64,000 nucleotides of DNA, taken from Paenibacillus marchantiophytorum. GTDB lineage: Bacteria; Bacillota; Bacilli; Paenibacillales; NBRC-103111. Numbering within the stretch: position 1 is the stretch's first letter; every line of letters begins with the position of its first letter. The notes under the pieces were generated by a model that saw only the letters and a list, made by a program, of their open reading frames with translations, was not told the DNA's origin and ran no database searches. Of the stretch, positions 33,873 to 41,318 are shown one piece after another. The stretch is taken from NCBI RefSeq assembly GCF_014640555.1, contig NZ_BMHE01000011.1:1-64000 (forward strand). The letters are read 5' to 3'. The position numbers and the translations under genes are program-made.

Positions 33873-35405
33873 TTACTTCGCTTTCTCTTTGTAGAAGTCG
33901 TTTGTTTCTTTAATATGCTGTTGGAAGCTTGTATCATCTTTAAATTGTTTCACGAATTTGTCCCAGTCTTCAAGGGAGTTTTTGCCAATGATGACGTTCA
34001 CGATCATATCATTCAGCTTCTTATCCCAGTCTGCGCCTTTTTCTTTGAATGCTGCAGATTTCATCAAGCCGTAAGTCGGATCTGGCATGGAACTAATTGC
34101 ATCGATTACTTTTTTGTTTTGTTCAAGCACGTCAGTTGGAATGCCGGACATTTTGGCTCTGGAATACTTATCGAAGTATCCGGTTACCCATTGGCCTGTC
34201 GTATCGCCCGAATAGCCTTTTTTCTTGCCTTCTTCCGTTTGCTCAACACTTCCGTCTGGCTTCACTTTATAATCAACATCATTAATGCCATATGCAGCCA
34301 AGTTGTATCCTTCAACGGATGCCGTATAGTCGTAAACTTCAAGAATTTTCTTGAGTTTCGCCTCGTCCACGGATTTTTTATTGATTAAGAATTGTCCGTA
34401 ATAGCCGCTGGCTTGCTCATAGTAAGCTTTGCCATCTGCCGCTTTTGGCATTTCAACCGCAATAAGATTAGCCTGTGGATTTACTTTTTGCAGTTCCACG
34501 TTGTATTTGTAAGCATCAATGACATTTGCAATCGCCACGCCTGCTTTCCCCTGCACGAGCATATCTTTAATTTGCGCTGTTTTTAGGACAGGGAAATCAG
34601 GTAGAATGCCTCCAGCTTTGTATGTTTTATTCCAGAACGTCAACGCGTCTTTGGCTTGGGACGTCCACCAATAAGGGACTATACTGCCGTTCTCATCCTT
34701 CCACTTCGTTCCTGTTCCAAACATGGAGAGCACATAGCTGGAAGGCCCTGGAGAACCAGGCATAACAGCGCCGTAAGTATCGGCTTTGCCATTGCCATCG
34801 GGATCTTTTTTGGCGAATGCCTCGAGAACTGTGTACAGCTCATCCATCGTTTTGGGCTGCTGCAAACCAAGCTTATCCAGCCAGTCTTTGCGGATCAGCA
34901 GTGATTCATGGCCGTCCAGCGGCCGAACACGTGGAAGCGAGTACAATTTGCCTTTCAATGAGGCGTTCTTGTATACGTTCTCCGGATATTTGGCCAAATT
35001 TGGGTAGTTTTTAATATAAGAACTCAATTCCCAGAAAGCACCTTGATCAATGGCATTCAGGAACGCAGGCGTTGCATTGAAATCTTCCACGAAGAGGACA
35101 TCCGGCAAGTCGCGAGATGCGAGCAGCGCATTTAATTTCTCCGAAATTTGAGCGGATGGAATCCAGCTCAGGTTCAGATTGACATTCAGTTTCTCATTCA
35201 GCTTTTTGACAGCTTCCAGTTCTCCCGTTGGTGCCGCTGCGAAAGCTAGTGTCGTAATCGAAATGTTCGTTGGCGCTGCCGGTTTGCTGCTTGCTGCGCC
35301 TGCCTTCGTTTGTCCTTCATTCGTTCCTTTGCTGCAAGCCGCCAAGGAAGCGACCAGTCCTGCTGCTGTTAAGATGACAGCCATTTTTTTAACCATTGGT
35401 TTCAT
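33873..35405 (-). CDS. Extracellular solute-binding lipoprotein, LplA type
   Basis: 510 residues. Lipobox LAAC with Cys at about 24, then family 1 solute-binding text: LNEKLNVNLNLSWIPSAQ, LLASRDLPDVLFVEDFNA, YSLPRVRPLDGHESLLIRKD, DPDGNGKADTYGAV. The length and the Ca-loop-like DPDGNGKADTYG are usual in the Paenibacillus LplA/YtcQ group that serves oligosaccharide uptake. GGGAGG lies 7 nt before the ATG. Third gene of the unit permease-permease-SBP, with GH95 following after a terminator. Confidence 0.87.
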   Translation of the reverse strand: MKPMVKKMAVILTAAGLVASLAACSKGTNEGQTKAGAASSKPAAPTNISITTLAFAAAPTGELEAVKKLNEKLNVNLNLSWIPSAQISEKLNALLASRDLPDVLFVEDFNATPAFLNAIDQGAFWELSSYIKNYPNLAKYPENVYKNASLKGKLYSLPRVRPLDGHESLLIRKDWLDKLGLQQPKTMDELYTVLEAFAKKDPDGNGKADTYGAVMPGSPGPSSYVLSMFGTGTKWKDENGSIVPYWWTSQAKDALTFWNKTYKAGGILPDFPVLKTAQIKDMLVQGKAGVAIANVIDAYKYNVELQKVNPQANLIAVEMPKAADGKAYYEQASGYYGQFLINKKSVDEAKLKKILEVYDYTASVEGYNLAAYGINDVDYKVKPDGSVEQTEEGKKKGYSGDTTGQWVTGYFDKYSRAKMSGIPTDVLEQNKKVIDAISSMPDPTYGLMKSAAFKEKGADWDKKLNDMIVNVIIGKNSLEDWDKFVKQFKDDTSFQQHIKETNDFYKEKAK

Positions 35406-35503
35406 GTAAAGACCTCCCGTTATATGATTACTATACTATCAAATCAAACGTCCTGTCGCACGGTCATCTCGAACCCGCCTCACCCCTTTCAAAGCGGAAA
35501 CCA

Positions 35504-36382
35504 TTATCCTTTCACAGAGCCAACCATCATGCCTTTGACAAAATATTTTTGCAAAAACGGATATACCATTACGATCGGTAAGGAAGAAAGGACGACAGCA
35601 GCCATTTTGATGACTTGCGGCGGAACGGTTCGTTCACTCTCCAGCATCGCAGCCATGGAAGGATCGGCCATTTGTGAAGCTGAGATCAGCAGCATTTGGA
35701 GCAGTACCTGCAGCGGACGCAAACTGTCACGATTGATGTAAAGCACTCCGCTGAAGTACGTATTCCAGTAGGCTACTGCGTAAAATAAGCCGAAGGCGGC
35801 AAGCGCCGAAACTGAAATGGGCAGCATGATGCGAAAGAACACGCCGATATCCGAGCAACCATCCATTTTGGCTGCTTCCTCCAATTCGTCCGGGATTTCC
35901 TGATAAAAGTTTTTCATCAAAAAGACGTACCATGCGCTAGTCAAAGCCGGCAAGATCAGCGCCCAAATGGAATCCATTAACCCCAAGCTGTCTACGAGCA
36001 GGTAGTTAGGAATCATCCCCGGATTAAAGAGCATCGTCATAAGGATGGCGACAAGGAAAAACTTTTTCCCTTTTAAGCGTTTGCGTGATAGTACGTACGC
36101 CAATGCGCTCGTTACAATTAAGCTTACTAAGGTGCCGAACACCGCCAGAAATCCGCTGACCCCCATAGCGTGAACGAAGGCATTCGTTGAGAAGATGTAC
36201 TCGTACGCTGACAAGCTCCACTTCTCAGGAATCAGGACCAGCGACTTCGTCAAATATTCGGTAGGGTCGGCAAATGAAATGATAACGACATATATAAAAG
36301 GCAGCAGCGTTACCAGCCCGACTATCGTCAATACGGTATAGTTCAGCGCATTAAAAATTTTGGCTCCCATGCTTTTATTCAT
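35504..36382 (-). CDS. ABC transporter permease, LplC type
   Basis: 292 residues, six membrane helices. EAA loop PDELEEAAKMDGCSDIGVFFRIMLPIS; the C-terminal FLQKYFVKGMMVGSVKG is the LplC/YtcP signature. Its start is 2 bp behind the stop of the LplB-type permease, so the two are translated together. ATPase supplied elsewhere. Confidence 0.88.
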   Translation of the reverse strand: MNKSMGAKIFNALNYTVLTIVGLVTLLPFIYVVIISFADPTEYLTKSLVLIPEKWSLSAYEYIFSTNAFVHAMGVSGFLAVFGTLVSLIVTSALAYVLSRKRLKGKKFFLVAILMTMLFNPGMIPNYLLVDSLGLMDSIWALILPALTSAWYVFLMKNFYQEIPDELEEAAKMDGCSDIGVFFRIMLPISVSALAAFGLFYAVAYWNTYFSGVLYINRDSLRPLQVLLQMLLISASQMADPSMAAMLESERTVPPQVIKMAAVVLSSLPIVMVYPFLQKYFVKGMMVGSVKG

Positions 36383-36383
36383 C

Positions 36384-37376
36384 TTAGTAAAGTCCCTCCT
36401 CTCCGAATTTCTTGGCTAGACGGTTCGCCGAGACGACCAGAATAAGCCCTACAACTGATTTGAAAAGCCCTGCGACTGTCGCGTAACTGAACCGTCCTTG
36501 TTGAATACCAACGCGGTACACATACGTATCAAACACGTCTGCAACTTGAGCAACCGGTCCGCTTGCCATCAAATAAATTTGTTCGAACCCTACGTCCATC
36601 ACTTGTCCTAAACGTAGGATGAGCAGCACGATAATCGTGCTTTTGATGCCGGGAATCGTTACATTCCTCATTTGCTGCCATCTGGTAGCCCCATCAATCT
36701 GCGCCGCTTCATACAGCTCCGAGTTGATGCCCGCAAGCGCTGCCAGGAAAATAATCGTGCCCCAGCCCGCTTCCTTCCATATGCTCTGCGCCGTCAGCAT
36801 CGCCCAGAATAAATTCGGCTCCGTCAGGAATTGAATTTTTTGCCCGCCAAACTCCACGATCAATTGATTGACAACGCCGCTGCCTTCACCGAGAATCAGG
36901 AAACAAATTCCGACGATAATGACCCATGACAGAAAATGCGGCAAGTAAATGACCGTTTGTATGAATTTTTTGAAAGCCAGCTTCCTCACTTCATTCAGCA
37001 GCAGTGCCACCACGATCGGTATTGGGAAGAAGAAGACGATATTCAGCAGGCTGATCGCCATCGTATTGCGGAACAGCAGCATGAAATCCGGATTGCCAAA
37101 AAACTCTGCAAAATACTTGAATCCCACCCATTCGCTATCCCAGAAGCCCAAATAGGGAGAAAAGTTCTGAAAAGCCAGCAGTAACCCCCACAGTGGGACA
37201 TATTTAAAAATAAGGAAAAATAAAAGTCCTGGCGCAGCCATTACATATAAATATTTGTCTCGCTTCAATGCGACCTGCCATTCCTGCACCCAAGTTTTCT
37301 TGGGATGCGCGCCTTCGCTCCGTCCAGCTGGCAGCGCTTCTTGAAGCCGTTCCAATTGACTATGCGACAATGTCAT
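36384..37376 (-). CDS. ABC transporter permease, LplB type
   Basis: 330 residues. About 40 hydrophilic residues precede six membrane helices (YLYVMAAPGLLFFLIFKYVPLWGLLLA). EAA loop NSELYEAAQIDGATRWQQMRNVTIPGIK and YRVGIQQGRFSYATVAGLFKSVVG mark the LplB/YteP group. First gene of the transporter operon. ATG 37376 is used; GAGAGG is better placed for a TTG at 37370, so the real start may be that codon. Confidence 0.87.
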   Translation of the reverse strand: MTLSHSQLERLQEALPAGRSEGAHPKKTWVQEWQVALKRDKYLYVMAAPGLLFFLIFKYVPLWGLLLAFQNFSPYLGFWDSEWVGFKYFAEFFGNPDFMLLFRNTMAISLLNIVFFFPIPIVVALLLNEVRKLAFKKFIQTVIYLPHFLSWVIIVGICFLILGEGSGVVNQLIVEFGGQKIQFLTEPNLFWAMLTAQSIWKEAGWGTIIFLAALAGINSELYEAAQIDGATRWQQMRNVTIPGIKSTIIVLLILRLGQVMDVGFEQIYLMASGPVAQVADVFDTYVYRVGIQQGRFSYATVAGLFKSVVGLILVVSANRLAKKFGEEGLY

Positions 37377-37484
37377 CACCTCTCGTTATGTCGTTTGCAT
37401 CTCGCCTTCTTGCCTGAAACGATCGTACATGACCACAAGCCATGCGGACAATGACCAATTCTTAACCGCATTCTGCGCCCAGGC

Positions 37485-37521
37485 AAAAAAAGAGGAACCC
37501 CGCAGCAGCGGGGCTCCTCTT
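37485..37521 (-). terminator. Terminator of the AraC-type regulator gene
   Basis: AAGAGGAACCCCGC (37490-37503) pairs with GCGGGGCTCCTCTT (37508-37521), and the minus strand then has seven T. It separates the regulator from the transporter operon, so that operon must have its own promoter between 37377 and 37484. Confidence 0.9.
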
Positions 37522-37576
37522 GCTATTTGTCACTTTTTTTGCCTCTCAATACACGTTGGAACAATAAATGTGCATC

Positions 37577-39898
37577 CTAGTTTTCGCTGTCTGCTCCCCG
37601 ATACTGGCCTGGAGTAACACCGATATGCTTTTTGAATACACGAATGAAATTTTTCGTCTGGTAACCCACTCGCTCAGCGACATCGGAAACCGATAAATCA
37701 GTCGTATTCAACAGCTCAATGGATTGATCAATGCGCGTTTTCGTCAAGTACTCAATAAAAGAGACGTCCATGTTCTTTTTGAACAGCTTGCTCAAATAAT
37801 GCGGACTCAAGCCGCAAATTTGCGCGCATTGATCAAGCGATAGATCGAAGTGATAGTTTTCCTCGATGTAGCGAACCACTTTCTGAATTAATTGCTCATG
37901 CTCCTGATGCTGTTTGCCATGCACGAAAGCTACAATGGGTTCAACCAAGCACGCTTTGAACCAAGTGTTCAATTCTAGAATGGTGCTGATTTTGCGAATG
38001 TGCAGATAAGGATCTGAACTCTCTTCTCCAAACAGTTGATTCGTATCCAGTCCCAGTAGGTAAGCAGTGCGAATAGCTGCCGTGAGCAGTCGATAGTAGG
38101 ACATCTGAATCAACTCCGGCTTATGAATCGCCTCCTCCATCGATTTGGCGAATTCATCCATCATGCGTTCTGCTTCTTCCCGGTCGCCAAGCTGCAAGGA
38201 ATTCTCGAAATGCGTTTCGATTTCCAGTGGATAACGATAATGGATCTCCGAATGGCCGCTGCCGCCGGTATGGGCGATCACCTGATTACCCCCGACGATC
38301 ATGCGGGAACGGACAGCGAGCAGCGCCTCCTCGTATAATTCAGGCACTTCGCCAATTCTCTCGCTTTGTCCGCTTAGACCAATCGTCACCGATAATCTTA
38401 GGTAATCGGATACAAGCACCCGCAATCTTTCGGAGAAAAGTTTAATGCTCGAATCTCCCTCTTCCATCTGCATCGGATCACGGAATAACCAGACAGCAAC
38501 CTGATCGTTCAGCAGATTAATGACGATGCCTTCCATTTCCTGCGCTTGCAGAAGTTCACTGACGATATTCTTCACGGCGAAGACGATTAAATCCCGATCA
38601 TTCTCCTGAAAGCGCACCCCGCCATCTGTTTGCACATCGAAGGCTATCACGATCACGCTGCTTTCTCTCTCGGCAGGCACATCATACCTGCGCAGCATGC
38701 CCGCAAGCTGATCCGGAGAATAGTGAAGAAACCGCCCTTGCAGGAGCTGCAGCGCAAAAATTTCGCGAATCAGCGGCAATTGATCACTAAGCTGCTGCTG
38801 CAAGTCATTTGCCGTAGAACTAAGTTCCGCCCAACGTTTATGCATGAAGCCAACTTCATCCGCCTCAGCGTCATCCGCTTGGCCCCCTTTGACATGAGCC
38901 ACGAGATTCTGAATCGGTCGGTACACCCGCCGCGTCCCCCACAAGGCGAATAAAGCTCCGAACACAAGGCAGACGGCAACAATAATCAGTGTGATGGTCG
39001 CGATACCGTTCGATTTGGCATTCAATTGCTTGATTGGCACCATATTAATGTACTGCCACTTGTTATAAGAGGAAGTAATGGAAGTAACCATGTAGTCCGT
39101 CTCATTGTAGGCAAATGCAAACCGCTGCTCGGAACCCTTCTGAGCAACCAAATCAAACAAGCCTTGCGGCACCTCGTCACTGCCTATTGAAGTAACCAGT
39201 TGCCCCTTCGCGTCCAGAATAAACATCTGCTCTCCGTCATAGCTGATAAATCGGTTCATGATGTTTTGAAACTGTGCTTCATCGATACGTATGAACAGCA
39301 GTCCGATCGGATGCTTGGCTAGAAGCGGCGCCTTCGCAATTAACGTTACCCCGTTCACATTGTAGCCAGGCAAAGCTGGATAAGGACCAATCACCCATTT
39401 GAGCTGATCTTCTGAGTCAAGCTCCTTCTGCAGGGCATCGCGTTCCGGTTGGCTCTCAATTTTGCGGCCGCCATAGATCGGAGAGGTTAAATAGCCTTCA
39501 TCCGGCACGTAAATCGCGACATCCCCCGCCTCTTTGTTCCCGCTCATCAGCGCTGATAATTCGCGGGCAATACCGGAGTAAAGACCGGAATAATTGGTAT
39601 TTTTCAACTCCGTTAGATTTGAGCTAAAAAAAGTGCCCAGCAGCATTTGAATGCCGTTGTTCTGTATGCGATCCAATGTCGAATCTATGGTGGCCGAGAC
39701 GTTATTGAGAATCCGCACATTCGATTGATTGACTTCACTTTGCACCGCCGAGGCGGAATATAAATAGCTGCCTATTCCAACAACAAGCACAGGGATAATC
39801 GCCACGAATAGAGCCAACGTTACCATGTTGCGAAACATCGTTTTACGCTGAAAGAAGCGTTTCCATTTGTAGTTAAGTACTTTGCGCAGGACGATCAC
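37577..39898 (-). CDS. Membrane-bound AraC-family regulator with extracellular sensor (YesS/YtdP type)
   Basis: 773 residues. Membrane helix at 25-47 (MVTLALFVAIIPVLVVGIG), extracellular dCache-like sensor to about 300, second helix 302-322 (ATITLIIVAVCLVFGALFA), a linker, and a C-terminal AraC domain with LSLDQCAQICGLSPHYLSK and VSDVAERVGYQTKNFIRVF. Such regulators sense a sugar signal outside and switch on the neighbouring Lpl-type transporter and glycosidases. The gene lies just upstream of the transporter and GH95, its expected targets. The start is given as GTG at 39898; GAGG is too close, so a start a few codons on is possible. Confidence 0.85.
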   Translation of the reverse strand: MIVLRKVLNYKWKRFFQRKTMFRNMVTLALFVAIIPVLVVGIGSYLYSASAVQSEVNQSNVRILNNVSATIDSTLDRIQNNGIQMLLGTFFSSNLTELKNTNYSGLYSGIARELSALMSGNKEAGDVAIYVPDEGYLTSPIYGGRKIESQPERDALQKELDSEDQLKWVIGPYPALPGYNVNGVTLIAKAPLLAKHPIGLLFIRIDEAQFQNIMNRFISYDGEQMFILDAKGQLVTSIGSDEVPQGLFDLVAQKGSEQRFAFAYNETDYMVTSITSSYNKWQYINMVPIKQLNAKSNGIATITLIIVAVCLVFGALFALWGTRRVYRPIQNLVAHVKGGQADDAEADEVGFMHKRWAELSSTANDLQQQLSDQLPLIREIFALQLLQGRFLHYSPDQLAGMLRRYDVPAERESSVIVIAFDVQTDGGVRFQENDRDLIVFAVKNIVSELLQAQEMEGIVINLLNDQVAVWLFRDPMQMEEGDSSIKLFSERLRVLVSDYLRLSVTIGLSGQSERIGEVPELYEEALLAVRSRMIVGGNQVIAHTGGSGHSEIHYRYPLEIETHFENSLQLGDREEAERMMDEFAKSMEEAIHKPELIQMSYYRLLTAAIRTAYLLGLDTNQLFGEESSDPYLHIRKISTILELNTWFKACLVEPIVAFVHGKQHQEHEQLIQKVVRYIEENYHFDLSLDQCAQICGLSPHYLSKLFKKNMDVSFIEYLTKTRIDQSIELLNTTDLSVSDVAERVGYQTKNFIRVFKKHIGVTPGQYRGADSEN

Positions 39899-39975
39899 CT
39901 CGCTAACAGATTAATGAGCATTTTAATCGGTTAGCGGCTTAAAATCAATCATTTTTTGCAACACCACTTATATAG

Positions 39976-40076
39976 TGTGTCACATATAATTAAAACTCTC
40001 TATTTCAATGATAATTCATTGCTATTTAATTATTTTAACATTATATATTGTGTACTATATAGTTATATGTTACATT
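39976..40076 (+). promoter_or_regulatory. gapB promoter with two CcpN-like sites
   Basis: -35 TTAACA (40035-40040), 17 nt, -10 TATAGT (40058-40063). TGTGTCACATA (39976-39986) and TATGTTACATT (40066-40076) each match the published B. subtilis CcpN consensus TRTGHYATAYW at 10 of 11 positions, with C for T at the same place. One site overlaps the expected transcription start, the usual CcpN position. Confidence 0.55.
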
Positions 40077-40110
40077 AATGACGTACTAATTAAAGATTTG
40101 GGGGATGGAG

Positions 40111-41160
40111 ATGCGAGTTGGAATTAGTGGAACAGGCAGAATAGGAAGACTGTGTTTGAGAAAGGCTTTAAGCGCGAAACAACAGGATTACGAAGTAATC
40201 GCAATCAACTCCACAAGTCCCATTCATGTTCTTGCCCATTTGTTGAAATATGATTCGGTTCATGGGACTTGGGATGCAACGATTGAAGTGCTGCATGACA
40301 ACTTCATCCAGATCAACGGACAGCAAATCTCCGTCATCAGTGAAAGAGAACCTGATTTACTCCCGTGGAAGGATTACGGCGTTGAATTGGTCATAGATGC
40401 AACCGGAAAGTTTAATCATCGGCATGGCGCTGAGCGGCACCTATTCGCCGGAGCCAACAAAGTTGTGATCACGTCACCTGGGACGAACATGGATCTGACT
40501 GTTGTCATGGGCGTAAACGAAGATCGATATGACCCCAAGCAGCATCACTTGCTATCTGCTGCCTCCTGTACGACCAACTGCATCGCACCCATTCTACATA
40601 TTCTCGATGAGGCTTTTGGCATTAAGACTGGATTTATGACAACGGTTCATGCCTTCACGAATGATCAAAATCACTTGGATAACCCGCATAAAGATCTCAG
40701 GCGTGCCAGGGCCTGTACGAATGCCATTATTCCAACTTCAACCGGCGTTGGGAAGGCGCTAGTAGATGTCATTCCTCATCTCGCTTCCCATATTCAAGGC
40801 GTATCTATTCGAGTGCCGACGCAAGATGTCTCACTGCTCGATTTTCAGGTCACAGTCGGCCGCAAAGTACAAATCGAAGAAGTGAAGCATGCCATCCAAC
40901 AAGCGATTGCCGGGCACATTGGCACGTATGTGGACTACAATGAATTACCTCTAGTTTCTGTCGACTATATTGGAAACGAGAAATCCGCCATCATCGATGG
41001 GCTTAGCATTATGACGAATGAAGACCAGATCAAGCTGCTGGCTTGGTATGACAATGAATGGGGTTATGCGAACCGAGTCCTTGATTTCGTATCCTATATC
41101 TCTCGCGCAGAAAGCTTAAATTCGAAGGAGGAAAAACAATGTCTAACACAAACGATGTAA
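40111..41160 (+). CDS. gapB: Glyceraldehyde-3-phosphate dehydrogenase, GapB (gluconeogenic) type
   Basis: 349 residues. Rossmann motif GISGTGRIGRLCLRK; the catalytic Cys153 is in SAASCTTNCIAP, with the conserved HAFTNDQNHLDNPHKD and WYDNEWGYANRV. After beta strand 2 it reads VIAINSTSP, where NAD-specific GapA has Asp; GapB enzymes also lack that Asp and prefer NADP. The neighbour ppdK supports a role in the gluconeogenic direction. The ATG at 40111 has GGGGG 6 nt upstream; ATG 40105 is inside the ribosome site. The end overlaps the small SR1P-like gene by 22 bp. Confidence 0.87.
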   Translation: MRVGISGTGRIGRLCLRKALSAKQQDYEVIAINSTSPIHVLAHLLKYDSVHGTWDATIEVLHDNFIQINGQQISVISEREPDLLPWKDYGVELVIDATGKFNHRHGAERHLFAGANKVVITSPGTNMDLTVVMGVNEDRYDPKQHHLLSAASCTTNCIAPILHILDEAFGIKTGFMTTVHAFTNDQNHLDNPHKDLRRARACTNAIIPTSTGVGKALVDVIPHLASHIQGVSIRVPTQDVSLLDFQVTVGRKVQIEEVKHAIQQAIAGHIGTYVDYNELPLVSVDYIGNEKSAIIDGLSIMTNEDQIKLLAWYDNEWGYANRVLDFVSYISRAESLNSKEEKQCLTQTM

Positions 41161-41318
41161 AATTGGCGGCCATCCATCGCTATGATCTTGGTGTTATTAT
41201 TTGTAAATCGTGCAATGAAGTGATTGCAACCTTGCCTACGAATGGATATAAAAAGTTTTATAGTTTGTGCTGCTCCATCACATGCATAGAAAAAAATAAG
41301 GAGGAGAACAAACGATGA
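41139..41318 (+). CDS. Small SR1P-like (GapA-binding) zinc-type peptide
   Basis: 59 residues. The core GVIICKSCNEVIATL, then KKFYSLCC, follows the pattern G-x-I-x-C-x-x-C-x-x-x-I ... Y-x-x-C of the SR1P family; B. subtilis SR1P is encoded on the small RNA SR1 and binds GapA. Four cysteines (CxxC plus CC) could hold a metal. AAGGAGG lies 7 nt before the ATG, an excellent site, and the stop overlaps the ppdK start (ATGA). It begins inside the 3' end of gapB in another frame, so translation of all three is coupled. The identification rests on motif memory over a short protein. Confidence 0.65.
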   Translation: MSNTNDVKLAAIHRYDLGVIICKSCNEVIATLPTNGYKKFYSLCCSITCIEKNKEENKR

